Assembly (NCBI GenBank): GCA_012031145.1
Contig: JAAUUH010000007.1
Location: forward strand, 1-54,694
Direction of reading: 5' to 3'
From: Oscillatoriales cyanobacterium SM2_2_1
GTDB lineage: Bacteria; Cyanobacteriota; Cyanobacteriia; Pseudanabaenales; Pseudanabaenaceae
Length of the DNA stretch: 54,694 nt
The notes under the pieces are model-generated. The model was not told where the DNA came from. It was given only the letters and a program-made list of their open reading frames with translations, and searched no databases. Below are positions 17,608-26,376 of the stretch, in pieces. The position numbers were made by a program, and so were the translations under genes. Within the stretch, counting starts at the first letter, position 1; every line of letters starts with the position of its first letter.

Positions 17608-18567
17608 ATGGGTGTGGCCAACAGTATAACGTCATTGTTTCCAATCATCTACAGCGATGTATTTCTGGAGCACGAAACGGGCTATTTTCATCCCGAAAAT
17701 CCCGGTCGTCTGCTAGCCATTGTGGAGGCTTTGGGGGGATCGCCCCTAGCCAGTCAATTGCAATGGTGTGATCCCCGGGGTGATCGCCCGGACCTAGCCC
17801 AGTGGCTCGGGCGCGTTCACCACACTTCCTATCTCCAGACCTTGACAGCCATCTGTAGGGCGGGGGGGGGGATGCTGGACGGTGACACCCCCGTGTCGCG
17901 ACGCAGCGATAGGGTATCGCAGTTGGCGGTGGCGGCATGGCTCGATGGGGTAGATCGGGTCTGGGAAACCGGATCTCCGGCCTTTGTGGCGGCCCGTCCC
18001 CCGGGGCATCACGCTCGACCAAATCAGGGCATGGGATTTTGTATTTTCGCCAATGCCGCGATCGCCGCCTACTATGGCCGAGAACAGCTTCGGATTCCTC
18101 GAATCGCTATTTTGGATTGGGATGTACATCACGGCAACGGCACCCAAGAGGCCATCTGGCACAGCGAGGGCATCGCCATGGTATCGCTCCATCAGTCCCC
18201 TTTTTATCCCGGCACCGGCGCAGCCGAAGAGGTAGGAGAGTTCCACCAAATTCTCAATATCCCCTTACCAGCGGGCGCAGCGATTACTGAATATGAAGCC
18301 GTCTTCAAACAGCGCGTTCTACCGTTCCTGCAAAGTTTTGCCCCCGACCTCCTGATCGTCAGCGCTGGCTTTGATGCCAATCGGGATGACCCCTTAGCGA
18401 GCATGAACCTTCTTCCCCAGGACTTTGGGCGGCTGACTGAATACTGCTGGCAGATTACCCCCAAAATTCTTTTTGGTCTCGAAGGGGGCTATGACTACGA
18501 CAGTTTGGGAGCTTCGGTGGTGTCCGTCATTGCCACTTGCCTCGCGGCGATGCGAGACACGATCTGA
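17608..18567 (+). CDS. histone-deacetylase-family amidohydrolase
   Basis: The 319-residue protein belongs to the arginase/deacetylase fold family, zinc hydrolases that in bacteria act on acetylated polyamines, acetoin-related substrates or proteins. Visible motifs are YFHPENPGRLLAI, RPPGHHA (active-site His pair), DWDVHHGNGTQ (zinc-binding Asp and His), SAGFDANRDDP (second zinc Asp) and LEGGYDYDSL. ATG 17608 gives a family-like N-terminus (PIIYSDVFLEHETGYFHP). It ends 73 bases inside the convergent nucleotidyltransferase gene. Confidence 0.9.
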   Translation: MGVANSITSLFPIIYSDVFLEHETGYFHPENPGRLLAIVEALGGSPLASQLQWCDPRGDRPDLAQWLGRVHHTSYLQTLTAICRAGGGMLDGDTPVSRRSDRVSQLAVAAWLDGVDRVWETGSPAFVAARPPGHHARPNQGMGFCIFANAAIAAYYGREQLRIPRIAILDWDVHHGNGTQEAIWHSEGIAMVSLHQSPFYPGTGAAEEVGEFHQILNIPLPAGAAITEYEAVFKQRVLPFLQSFAPDLLIVSAGFDANRDDPLASMNLLPQDFGRLTEYCWQITPKILFGLEGGYDYDSLGASVVSVIATCLAAMRDTI

Positions 18568-19001
18568 CTGGTGGACGTCGGCACCTCTACCTGAATCAGC
18601 TCTAGCCGCACCCCCAGTTCCCTGAGCGTTGTAAATTCCGGCAGGGTTTCGGGATGATAGTCTCCCCCCTTAACGTAGATATCGGGGTTCAGGGCCCGGA
18701 TCAAACCATCGGCGGTGCGATCGCCAAACAACACGACTCCATCCACTGCCCGCAGTGCGGCCAAGACTTCTCCCCGCTGCCAGTCTGGAACGAGGGGGCG
18801 GGTCGAACCCTTCAGCAGCCGGACGGTGGCATCACGGTTGACCCCCACCACTAGCGCCCTGCCCAAAGCTCTCGCCGCCACCAGATAACGCACATGGCCT
18901 AAATGGAGCAGGTCAAAGCACCCGTTGGTCAGCACCAAAGGACGCCACTGCTCAGGCTTTTGGGAGATCGCCCACAACAGTTCTGCCTGCTCATAGATCA
19001 C
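18495..19001 (-). CDS. RfaE2-type nucleotidyltransferase (heptose-1-phosphate adenylyltransferase family)
   Basis: The 168-residue protein has the nucleotidyltransferase signature LTNGCFDLLHLGHVRYL (HxGH motif) and the later DIYVKGGDYHPETLPE block of RfaE2/HldE C-terminal domains. In Gram-negative bacteria these activate heptose for lipopolysaccharide. It starts at GTG 19001, overlapping the glutathione peroxidase stop by one base, so the two are probably co-transcribed. The 3' end overlaps the HDAC-like gene. Confidence 0.85.
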   Translation of the reverse strand: MIYEQAELLWAISQKPEQWRPLVLTNGCFDLLHLGHVRYLVAARALGRALVVGVNRDATVRLLKGSTRPLVPDWQRGEVLAALRAVDGVVLFGDRTADGLIRALNPDIYVKGGDYHPETLPEFTTLRELGVRLELIQVEVPTSTSQIVSRIAARQVAMTDTTEAPKLS

Positions 19002-19471
19002 TAGAGCATTGCCTCAAGGTCTTGGATCAGCTTGCTATTGTTTGGTGCCACCGTCGAGGGATAATACTTCGTCACATTACCCTCCCTGTCCACTAAAAAC
19101 TTATTGAAGTTCCATTGCACCTCCTGCTTCAAGGTTTCAGTGAGATACCGGTAGACCTCGGCTTTTTCCGTACCCTTGACCTTGATTTTGGCAAACAGGT
19201 CAAAATCCACATCATAGCGACTGGTGCAGAACTGCTTAATCTGCTCTGCCGTGCCCGGCTCTTGGGCTCCGAAGTCATTGCTAGGAAAGCCTAAAATCAC
19301 CAAGCCGCGATCGCGATATTGACGATACAACTCCTCCAAACCCTTATATTGGGGAGTAAAGCCGCACTGGGAAGCCACATTGACCACCAAAGCCACCTTC
19401 CCTTTGTATTGACTCAAGGGCACCATCTGCCCATCAATTGTTTGGGCCGAGAGATCATAAAAATTAGACAT
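19001..19471 (-). CDS. glutathione peroxidase family protein
   Basis: The 156-residue thioredoxin-fold peroxidase has the active Cys in NVASQCGFTPQY (C36; Cys rather than selenocysteine), FPSNDFGAQEPG (catalytic Gln region), and WNFNKFLVDREG with the conserved Trp-Asn. Cyanobacterial members reduce lipid hydroperoxides, often with NADPH or thioredoxin rather than glutathione. It starts 29 bases from the divergent P-loop kinase gene. Confidence 0.93.
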   Translation of the reverse strand: MSNFYDLSAQTIDGQMVPLSQYKGKVALVVNVASQCGFTPQYKGLEELYRQYRDRGLVILGFPSNDFGAQEPGTAEQIKQFCTSRYDVDFDLFAKIKVKGTEKAEVYRYLTETLKQEVQWNFNKFLVDREGNVTKYYPSTVAPNNSKLIQDLEAML

Positions 19472-19500
19472 CGTTTTGTATCCTTAATATCCTGATCAAC

Positions 19501-19980
19501 ATGGCAGAAGCACTCATCCTGATTGGCATTCCCGGCAGTGGCAAAACCACCTTGGCACGGCAACTCATGCAGGCACCCACCTACCGCTATGTCAGTCCCG
19601 ATGGCATTCGTCAAGACCTCTACGGCGATATGGAAGAGCAAGGACATTGGACCAAAATTTGGCACCAAGTTGAAGTCCAGTTTCTGGAGTCCGCCGGTCG
19701 CCAATCTGTCATCTATGATGCCACAAACTATCGCTCCCGCTATCGACGGGAAGTCACTGCACTGGCACGCCACCATCGATTTCATCCCATCACCGGACTC
19801 TGGCTTAACCTCCCCCTGTGGCTTTGCCTCAATCGCAACCAACAACGCGATCGCCACGTACCCGAAGCCATCATTATCGAAATGTATCGGTGCTTGGTAT
19901 TGAATCCACCCCACCTAGGCGAAGGCTTTGACCGCCTCATGGTCAAAGAAGACCCGCAGGATCAAGCATGGCTTGACTGA
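19501..19980 (+). CDS. small P-loop kinase-like protein
   Basis: The 159-residue protein has a Walker A motif at its start (GIPGSGKT, residues 9-16), then SPDGIRQDLYGD and VIYDATNYRSRYRRE, the pattern of polynucleotide-kinase-like (Zeta-toxin/PNK clan) phosphotransferases. The substrate is not clear. It is divergent from the glutathione peroxidase gene and followed by a family-1 repeat. Confidence 0.75.
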   Translation: MAEALILIGIPGSGKTTLARQLMQAPTYRYVSPDGIRQDLYGDMEEQGHWTKIWHQVEVQFLESAGRQSVIYDATNYRSRYRREVTALARHHRFHPITGLWLNLPLWLCLNRNQQRDRHVPEAIIIEMYRCLVLNPPHLGEGFDRLMVKEDPQDQAWLD

Positions 19981-20502
19981 TATATAGTCATTCTAAATAG
20001 CCATGAGACAGTTTGAATCCTTGAAAATATCACCTGAAGTAGATTGGATTGTCTCGTTTTTATTTGAAATGACTATAGATATATTCGGGTAGGTTTGGAC
20101 AACGAAAGAAAAGGGGGGTTGGGGGCTGCGCCCCCAGCCGTTCATCCCACCTGCACCCCGTCCTAACCAAGTTATTTACAGCTACAAACCTACTGTCAGT
20201 TGATGAAAAGATTAGTAACATCAAATCTTTCGGCACCCATTTATTTAGTTAGCATTAATTAGCAAGAGCGCAGCAGCGTCTTCTCAAAGCTATTTCCGCT
20301 ATCTCAAAAAACTATCCCCAAGCTACCAACCCGGAATGAACTCTAATGCCTCAACCTCCAACTTCAGCCTCTCTTCAGCCTCTGATGAGGACACAAAGCC
20401 CGTGAAGCAGATCGGCGAAAGCGCCTAGGAATGTTTGTCAATGAGTCTATTAATCATTGAATAGGTACCCATATCCAATATCTTCAACTATCTGAGATTG
20501 AA
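19981..20502. other. intergenic region with a family-1 repeat
   Basis: Past the repeat (20074-20184) there is no recognisable gene. The stretch at about 20370-20395 has a short direct repeat (CTTCAGCCTCT twice). Confidence 0.5.
20074..20184 (-). repeat. family-1 intergenic repeat, copy 3
   Basis: Full-length copy in reverse orientation, with ATATTCGGGTAGG at one end and the reverse complement of TGTAAATAACTTGGTTAGGA at the other. The centre is GGGGGCTGCGCCCCC. Confidence 0.85.
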
Positions 20503-20574
20503 AGCGGGTGAAGAGATTCGAACTCTCGACATTCTCCTTGGCAAGGAGATGCTCTACCACTGAGCCACACCCGC
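20503..20574 (-). tRNA. tRNA-Gly (GCC)
   Basis: On the minus strand a full cloverleaf can be drawn: acceptor stem GCGGGTG/CACCCGC, D arm GCTC-AGTGGTA-GAGC, anticodon arm TCTCC-TTGCCAA-GGAGA with anticodon GCC, and a T arm with the TTCGAAT loop. The discriminator base is U, usual for glycine tRNA. The CCA end is not encoded. It lies 46 bases downstream of the sir stop. Confidence 0.95.
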
Positions 20575-20620
20575 AGATGACGTTTGTTTATATTGCCAGA
20601 AGAGTTAAATGCCGTCAAGC

Positions 20621-22543
20621 TTAACCAACTGATACCTGCAGATAATTAGCCAGAGCCGCCTCCACAAATTCCTTCATAGATTTGCCCTGAGCCGCTGCTT
20701 GGTTCTTAACCGACTCATAGGTCTCCGCCGACAGAGTAACCCGATGGCGTTGATCCTTCCGCTTTAGCTGTTCCAATGTTTCCTGACTAATCACAGTACC
20801 TCGATAGTGCTCTGCAAAATGACGTAAATGCTCTAGTCCCATACGGGCACAGAAGTCACCAAAGCGCTCTTGGTCTTGCCGTTCCCGTTGAAAATAGACA
20901 AAAAGAGGCTCCAATCCCGATTCCAACTCATCCAATGCCAGACGCTGCACGTAGGGCTGAGCAAGGCGCGTAGACTGAATGTTCCCACCAAGCCAAACTT
21001 GATATTCATTGACCCCGCTGCCGACAAAACCTAGCTCCGCCATGTAGGGTCGGGCGCAACCATTAGGACATCCGGTCATGCGGATTACCATGGATTCATT
21101 CCCAAGACCTAGGTTTGTCAGTAATGTACGAATTCTGTCCAAGACAGCAGGCAAAATTCGCTCCGATTCGGTAATGGCTAGTCCGCAGGAGGGCAGGGCA
21201 GGACAGGCCATGCTGTAGCGTACTAGGCTATCAAGTCGTTCTGGGGGCAACACCCCACATTGGTTAAGAATATCTTGAATTGGGCCCCGCTGTTCATCGG
21301 AGATGTCCCCAATTAACAGATTGTGATTTGGTGTCAAATATAGGGGGCGCTGATAGGTTTCACCTATCTTTCGCAGGGCGGTCTTAAGATGTAACGTCCC
21401 GGAGTCATGAACCCGACCATTCTCAATGGAAATGCCCACAAAATATTGTCCATCCCCCTGCTCGTGCCAGCCTAGGTAGTCTTGATAACGCCATTCAGGA
21501 AGCCCATAGGGTGGAGCTAGTTCATGGGGATAATACTCCCGCAGCACGTCCCGGAACTTACCAACCCCCCAGTCATTGAGCAAATACTTGAACCTGGCGT
21601 GCTTACGATTGTAGCGATCGCCAAAATCCCGCTGAACTGCCACGATCGCCTTAACCACCATCAAAATCTCGTCCGCCGGCACAAAGCCTAGGGGATCGGC
21701 CAGACGCACGATCGTATCGTCATTATTGTGACTGCGGCCCAAACCGCCGCCCACATAGACATTGAAGCCTAGCAGTCGGTCGCCGTCGGTGATCACCACC
21801 AATGACAGGTCATTAGTAAACAAATCAACCGAGTTATCCCCCGGCACCGCGATCGCCATCTTAAATTTGCGTGGCAAAAATTGGGTGCCATAGATCGGCT
21901 CCGGTGAATTAGGGATATTGCAGCTTCTCGAACCAATCCCCGGATAGGCGCGGGCTCGCACTACCTCTGGTGCTTCCTCTGCGGTCAGAAATAATTCCCC
22001 ATCTAGCCACACGTCGTAGTAAGCACCTGCTTGGGGAGCCAAAAGGTCCGCAATCTTCACGGCGTAGTCCCGGGCAATCTGATATTCGGGGCGCTGCTTA
22101 AGCGGTGCCGGAGGAGCCATCACATTGCGATTAATATCACCACAGGCCCCGACCGTGGAACCCATGTGCCGCACAATATCCGCAACCACCGTTTTTAGAT
22201 CCGCTTTGAGAATGCCATGGATTTGGAATCCTTGGCGTGTAGTCGCACGCAGGGTGCCATTGCCATAGGTGTCCGATAGTCTGTCTAGGGCCAAGTACAA
22301 CTGCCACGGCACCATGCCCCCGGGTGACCTCGTCCGCAACATCATGCTGTACTGCGGTTCTTGTCCTTTTACCCGCACTGGCTCCCGAAACTTCTGCTGA
22401 TAGGAGCCATGGAACTTCAGGATCTGCACCCCGTCATGGCTGAAAGAAGGAAGCTCATTGGTCAGTTCCGCATCAATAGGACCACGCAGAAATCGGCTAT
22501 TTTCTTTAATAAGCTCAACTTTAGATCGCTTCAGAACTTCCAT
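20621..22543 (-). CDS. sir: ferredoxin-sulfite reductase
   Basis: Sir reduces sulfite to sulfide with ferredoxin electrons in assimilatory sulfur metabolism. The 640-residue protein has two nitrite/sulfite-reductase half-domains (RTRSPGGMVPWQLY, TTRQGFQIHG, GACGDINRNVMAPP in the first) and the siroheme-4Fe4S cysteine motifs CPALPSCGLA and TGCPNGCARPYMAELG. The last ~45 residues (VTLSAETYESVKNQAAAQG and on) form a helix-rich tail that resembles a ribbon-helix-helix segment and is not part of the catalytic core. The frame is intact. Confidence 0.96.
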   Translation of the reverse strand: MEVLKRSKVELIKENSRFLRGPIDAELTNELPSFSHDGVQILKFHGSYQQKFREPVRVKGQEPQYSMMLRTRSPGGMVPWQLYLALDRLSDTYGNGTLRATTRQGFQIHGILKADLKTVVADIVRHMGSTVGACGDINRNVMAPPAPLKQRPEYQIARDYAVKIADLLAPQAGAYYDVWLDGELFLTAEEAPEVVRARAYPGIGSRSCNIPNSPEPIYGTQFLPRKFKMAIAVPGDNSVDLFTNDLSLVVITDGDRLLGFNVYVGGGLGRSHNNDDTIVRLADPLGFVPADEILMVVKAIVAVQRDFGDRYNRKHARFKYLLNDWGVGKFRDVLREYYPHELAPPYGLPEWRYQDYLGWHEQGDGQYFVGISIENGRVHDSGTLHLKTALRKIGETYQRPLYLTPNHNLLIGDISDEQRGPIQDILNQCGVLPPERLDSLVRYSMACPALPSCGLAITESERILPAVLDRIRTLLTNLGLGNESMVIRMTGCPNGCARPYMAELGFVGSGVNEYQVWLGGNIQSTRLAQPYVQRLALDELESGLEPLFVYFQRERQDQERFGDFCARMGLEHLRHFAEHYRGTVISQETLEQLKRKDQRHRVTLSAETYESVKNQAAAQGKSMKEFVEAALANYLQVSVG

Positions 22544-22709
22544 GCTTTAACTGGCAAACCGATAATTTTTTCTGATTATACGATCAAATCTATCGGCAAA
22601 CAGGAGATTCCCTCCAAGGAAACTTTTGTTCGTGAACCTATCTAGTCCCCCTCAGGTCAAAATTGCTGTGCTAAACTCAATGCACCTCATCAATTAAAGC
22701 TTTAGAAAT

Positions 22710-23987
22710 ATGGCAAAAAGCGGATTCGTGCTTAGTTCAACAGCAGCTCTAGCTGCAACTTTGGCATTGGTGGGGCTGCACATCGCCAACCCTAGCATTG
22801 CTGCTTTTCGTGAAAGCCCTAAGGAAGTTGTTGATGAGGTATGGCAAATCATCAATCGTGATTATGTCGATGCCAAGTTCAATCAGGTTGACTGGCGACA
22901 ACTACGGCGGCAATTTGTTGAAAGCCGCGACTATGCCTCACGAGCGGAAGCCTATCGCGCTGTGCGGGAAATGTTGAAGCAACTGGATGATCCCTACACC
23001 CGCTTTATGGATCCGGAACAGTTTAAGAGTATGCAGATTGAGACCTCCGGTGAGCTGACTGGGGTGGGAATTACCCTTGGCATGGATGACGAAACCAAGC
23101 AACTGACGGTAATCGCTCCTTTGGAAGGTTCACCTGCGGCAGAAGCTGGCATTCTTTCTCGTGATGTGATCACCACCATTGCTGGAAAAACCACGGAGGG
23201 CATGGATCTTAACCAGGCGGTTTCCTTGATTCGAGGACCAGCGGGTACAACAGTGAAGCTGGGGATTCGGCGGGGCGACAAAACCTTTGAACTGGATCTT
23301 AAGCGGGCCAAAATTGAAATCCATGCGGTCAAGTCCGAGGTGCGTGACACCAGCGTGGGCAAGATTGGCTACATTCAGCTGCGGCAGTTCAATGCCAATG
23401 CCTCTAGTGACATGCGCAAGACCATTCGCACGCAAGTTGATCAAGGAGTGACGGGTTTTGTTCTAGACCTGCGATCCAATCCCGGTGGACTGCTTTATTC
23501 CAGTGCCGAAATTGCCCGGATGTGGTTGAATAACGCCACTATTGTTTCCACAATTTCTCGGTCTGGGGAAAACGAGCGTCTTACAGCTAACCGTCAGGCA
23601 TTGACGGATAGGCCGCTAGTGGTGTTGGTGGATAATTCTTCAGCCAGTGCCAGTGAGATTCTTTCCGGGGCTTTGCAGGATAACCGCCGTGCTGTCTTGG
23701 TGGGAACACAAACCTTTGGCAAGGGATTGGTGCAGTCCGTCCACTCCCTCAGCGACGGCTCAGGGCTGGCTGTGACGATCGCTAAGTACTACACCCCCAA
23801 TGGCCGAGACATCAACAAGTCTGGAATTACACCCGATCATGTGGTGCGTTTAACCGAGAAGGATGTTCAGCGTTTGAACCGGAATCGGGATTTGATCGGG
23901 ACTACCGATGATCCCCAGTATGCAAAGGCATTGGAAATTCTGACCAAGCAAGTACGCGAGCAGCGCACCCCGTCGGCTAGTCGATAG
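22710..23987 (+). CDS. C-terminal processing peptidase (S41 family)
   Basis: The 425-residue protease has an N-terminal membrane or signal segment (about 10-32), a PDZ domain (about 110-195, GVGITLGMDD and SPAAEAGILSRDVI) and the S41 core with LDLRSNPGG. The Ser-Lys dyad fits S313 in SASASE and K338 in TFGKG, 25 residues apart as in the family. Cyanobacteria have several paralogues (CtpA, CtpB, CtpC), of which CtpA matures the D1 protein. I cannot tell the paralogue from sequence alone. Confidence 0.93.
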   Translation: MAKSGFVLSSTAALAATLALVGLHIANPSIAAFRESPKEVVDEVWQIINRDYVDAKFNQVDWRQLRRQFVESRDYASRAEAYRAVREMLKQLDDPYTRFMDPEQFKSMQIETSGELTGVGITLGMDDETKQLTVIAPLEGSPAAEAGILSRDVITTIAGKTTEGMDLNQAVSLIRGPAGTTVKLGIRRGDKTFELDLKRAKIEIHAVKSEVRDTSVGKIGYIQLRQFNANASSDMRKTIRTQVDQGVTGFVLDLRSNPGGLLYSSAEIARMWLNNATIVSTISRSGENERLTANRQALTDRPLVVLVDNSSASASEILSGALQDNRRAVLVGTQTFGKGLVQSVHSLSDGSGLAVTIAKYYTPNGRDINKSGITPDHVVRLTEKDVQRLNRNRDLIGTTDDPQYAKALEILTKQVREQRTPSASR

Positions 23988-24106
23988 ACGGCAACCTTTG
24001 GCGACCCTCGGGCGTCTAAATCGTATCTCACTGTTGTCTGCTGACTAGCTCAGAAGGCGATTCATAGAGTGATGAGCCATAGAGAAACGAAAAGGGGGAA
24101 GTGCTG

Positions 24107-24756
24107 ATGTTAACCTTTATGACAGCAATGTTGTTCGCTCAGGTGCCCGTGGAGTCCTTGCCCGTGGAGCCAAGTTCGCCGCCCAATGTACCGAGCACCG
24201 TACAGCGATTTATCTGCCAAAATCAGGGCGGTGCGCCCGTGGTGGTTTACCAGCCCCAAAGTCAACCCAATGGGATCTTTCCTTGGGCGGCTCCAGCGGC
24301 CATGGGGGGGGCTGGTCGGCGGATCGGCGATGTCAAGAAATTAGCCGCCGCTTAGAGTCCTATCGTCCAGATGGGTTGGTTGAGTTGCAGACCAGTGTTG
24401 AGAACGGCTACAACACGATTTGTGCAACCACGGAACGGAACCCTTCCTGCCGAATTATTCTGACGGTTCCGGTGGGACAGGATCCGATTGTGACGCGCGA
24501 CCGGGTGTTCAGCAACCTAATTACAGCGGATGGTGGACAACAAACGACGGCTGTTAATACCTACCGCTCGCGATCGCAGCGCTCCCTCTTGGGGGATTTA
24601 GACTTGGGTCTTCCGGGGATTTGGTCTCGTCCTTCCGTCCTGCCCAGTTTTCGCAGCGGAATTGACCTCAGACCATTCCTAGATCCTAGCGATGGGGGGA
24701 CAGGGGCGGCGCTGTATGTCCCGAGCAGGCGGTTTCCCCGTGGATTAGGGCGCTGA
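24107..24756 (+). CDS. COP23-domain-like protein (frameshifted here)
   Basis: The first part (ATG 24107, after the Shine-Dalgarno-like GGGGGAA) has a short hydrophobic N-terminus and RFICQNQGGAPVVVYQPQ. The second part, in another frame, has WSADRRCQEISRRLESY and NGYNTICATT. This Cys spacing and arrangement resemble the cyanobacterial COP23 domain, named from a membrane-associated circadian-oscillating protein. The frame changes between 24286 and 24312, in G-rich sequence; one missing G restores about 216 residues. Its TGA overlaps the next gene's ATG. Confidence 0.65.
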
Positions 24757-25733
24757 TGTCTCTGTTGCCCCAAATGCAGCGCTATGTGCGATCGCACCCG
24801 GCAAAAAGGCATTGGGTGCGATCGCCCGACTATGACGAACGGCTGGGCTTTGGTGATGTTACGCCCCGCCTGAGTACAGCTACGCTGTTGGAGGAACCGA
24901 TGCGGGCGATCAGCATCGGCACCTGCGCCCTAGATGAAAATCATTTTAATCACTTTGCGGACGGCATCCAGAGGAGTTGGTTGCTGTTTTATCAAGACTA
25001 TGTTCCGGTGTATTACGGCTATGTGGCGGCGGTTGTTCGGCAACGACAGCAACGGTTAATGAGCCAGTGGCGTCATCGGGCAATTGAATCCCTATACTTG
25101 CCGAGGGCGCTGTGCTCTTTAGAGATCATCGCCACCCTATCGGAATCCGGTATCCCGATTACGGACACCCAGGCGCTCACCGAACCGGAAGACCTCCAAC
25201 CCAATGCCCTAAGGGATGCAGCGCGAGCAGCAATTACTGAAGCGCGCCAAAGTTTAGAGACGCAACTCGCTAGTGAATGGATTACGCATGCCACGGAAGA
25301 TGATTGGCTGGTACTGGATGGTTCATTGACCATTAGCGCAGCTGTGGCCGAGCATCCTCGAATAATCGGATTGGTTAAGAGTCACAACACTCAATATGTT
25401 CGGTTCCCAGAGCAAGAAGTGATCCTCAATCTGCGACTGGGGGAACGCAGTGCGGCTTTTATGCCTCCTGGGCGTCATCGGGTGTGTAGCTGGTACTTGC
25501 GCCTGCACCAAGGCAGTGGGGATGACCTCTACTTTGGATTGGTGCGCGTTGAAGCTGCCCTCCCCTTTGACCCGGAGCGGGTGACCGAGATTAGCCGTTG
25601 GGTGATGACCGAGCGTCGCCCCCTCGCTCTGCCCGATAGCCGCTGGGATCGGATGATTTACCCCATCCGCGACTGCGAACAATTTCTGCGCAGCCATGAG
25701 CCAGGGCGTAGTGCCTTCGGTTGGTTGGGATGA
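24756..25733 (+). CDS. NurA-like nuclease-fold protein (tentative)
   Basis: The 325-residue protein has two separated aspartate motifs: HFADGIQRSWLLF (about residues 68-80), then VYYGYVAAVVRQR, and later DWLVLDGSLTI followed by IIGLVKSHNTQY. Two DG motifs with a following GLVK segment are what I would expect of NurA, the 5'-3' nuclease that works with HerA at DNA ends. herA is at 43642 in this window. The assignment is from motif pattern only. It is coupled by stop-start overlaps to the COP23-like gene upstream and tadA downstream (ATGA). Confidence 0.5.
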   Translation: MSLLPQMQRYVRSHPAKRHWVRSPDYDERLGFGDVTPRLSTATLLEEPMRAISIGTCALDENHFNHFADGIQRSWLLFYQDYVPVYYGYVAAVVRQRQQRLMSQWRHRAIESLYLPRALCSLEIIATLSESGIPITDTQALTEPEDLQPNALRDAARAAITEARQSLETQLASEWITHATEDDWLVLDGSLTISAAVAEHPRIIGLVKSHNTQYVRFPEQEVILNLRLGERSAAFMPPGRHRVCSWYLRLHQGSGDDLYFGLVRVEAALPFDPERVTEISRWVMTERRPLALPDSRWDRMIYPIRDCEQFLRSHEPGRSAFGWLG

Positions 25734-26185
25734 ATTGGGCAGTTCATCAAGATTGGATGGATCGGGCGATCGCCCTAGCCAAGGAAGCTGGGTCCGCTGG
25801 GGAAGTGCCCGTTGGAGCAATGGTGGTTAAGGGTGGCGAACTCATTGCCGCTGCAGCCAATCGAAAAGAGCGCGATCATGACCCCACTGCCCATGCCGAA
25901 CTTCTGGCCCTGCGCTATGCCAGCAAAGTCCTCAAAACATGGCATCTGGGGGGATGTGCCCTCTATGTCACCCTTGAACCTTGCCCCATGTGTGCCGGTG
26001 CGATTCTCCATGCCCGTATAGGTCGCGTATTTTATGGGGTCGATGATCCTAAGACCGGGGCACTGCGATCGGCAATTAATCTGAGTCGTTCCCCCGCCGC
26101 ATTCCATAGGGTAGAGGTGTATGGGGGGATTCGCGAACAGAGGTGTCTGCAACTGATTCAGTCGTGGTTTCAGCTACAACGATAG
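25730..26185 (+). CDS. tadA: tRNA-specific adenosine deaminase
   Basis: TadA deaminates A34 to inosine in tRNA-Arg(ACG). The 151-residue protein has the zinc motifs HAEL (H55, E57) and PCPMC (C85, C88), and GEVPVGAMVV at the N-terminus. ATG 25730 overlaps the previous stop as ATGA. The HAE-to-PCxxC spacing and length are normal for TadA. A hairpin without a T-run follows at about 26192-26215. Confidence 0.95.
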   Translation: MNWAVHQDWMDRAIALAKEAGSAGEVPVGAMVVKGGELIAAAANRKERDHDPTAHAELLALRYASKVLKTWHLGGCALYVTLEPCPMCAGAILHARIGRVFYGVDDPKTGALRSAINLSRSPAAFHRVEVYGGIREQRCLQLIQSWFQLQR

Positions 26186-26376
26186 ACTGATGGCACCGGC
26201 CACTTTGCCGTGGTGCAAAGGGTGATCCCAGCGGCAAAGCCTTTATGCAGGGTTTGTGCTGTTGGCAACTACTTTACCTTGGCGGCGAATTGGCACACGA
26301 TCAAAGGCATCCCCATAGAGTGCGGCAATTTCGCAAATATGCTGTAATAAACCTAAACCACGGATGGGGCGAGACT

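Noticed and set aside
26245-26376. Longer N-terminus for the M48-like gene
   Set aside because: The extra 44 residues lie in the intergenic region after tadA and are not family-like; ATG 26377 is better placed.
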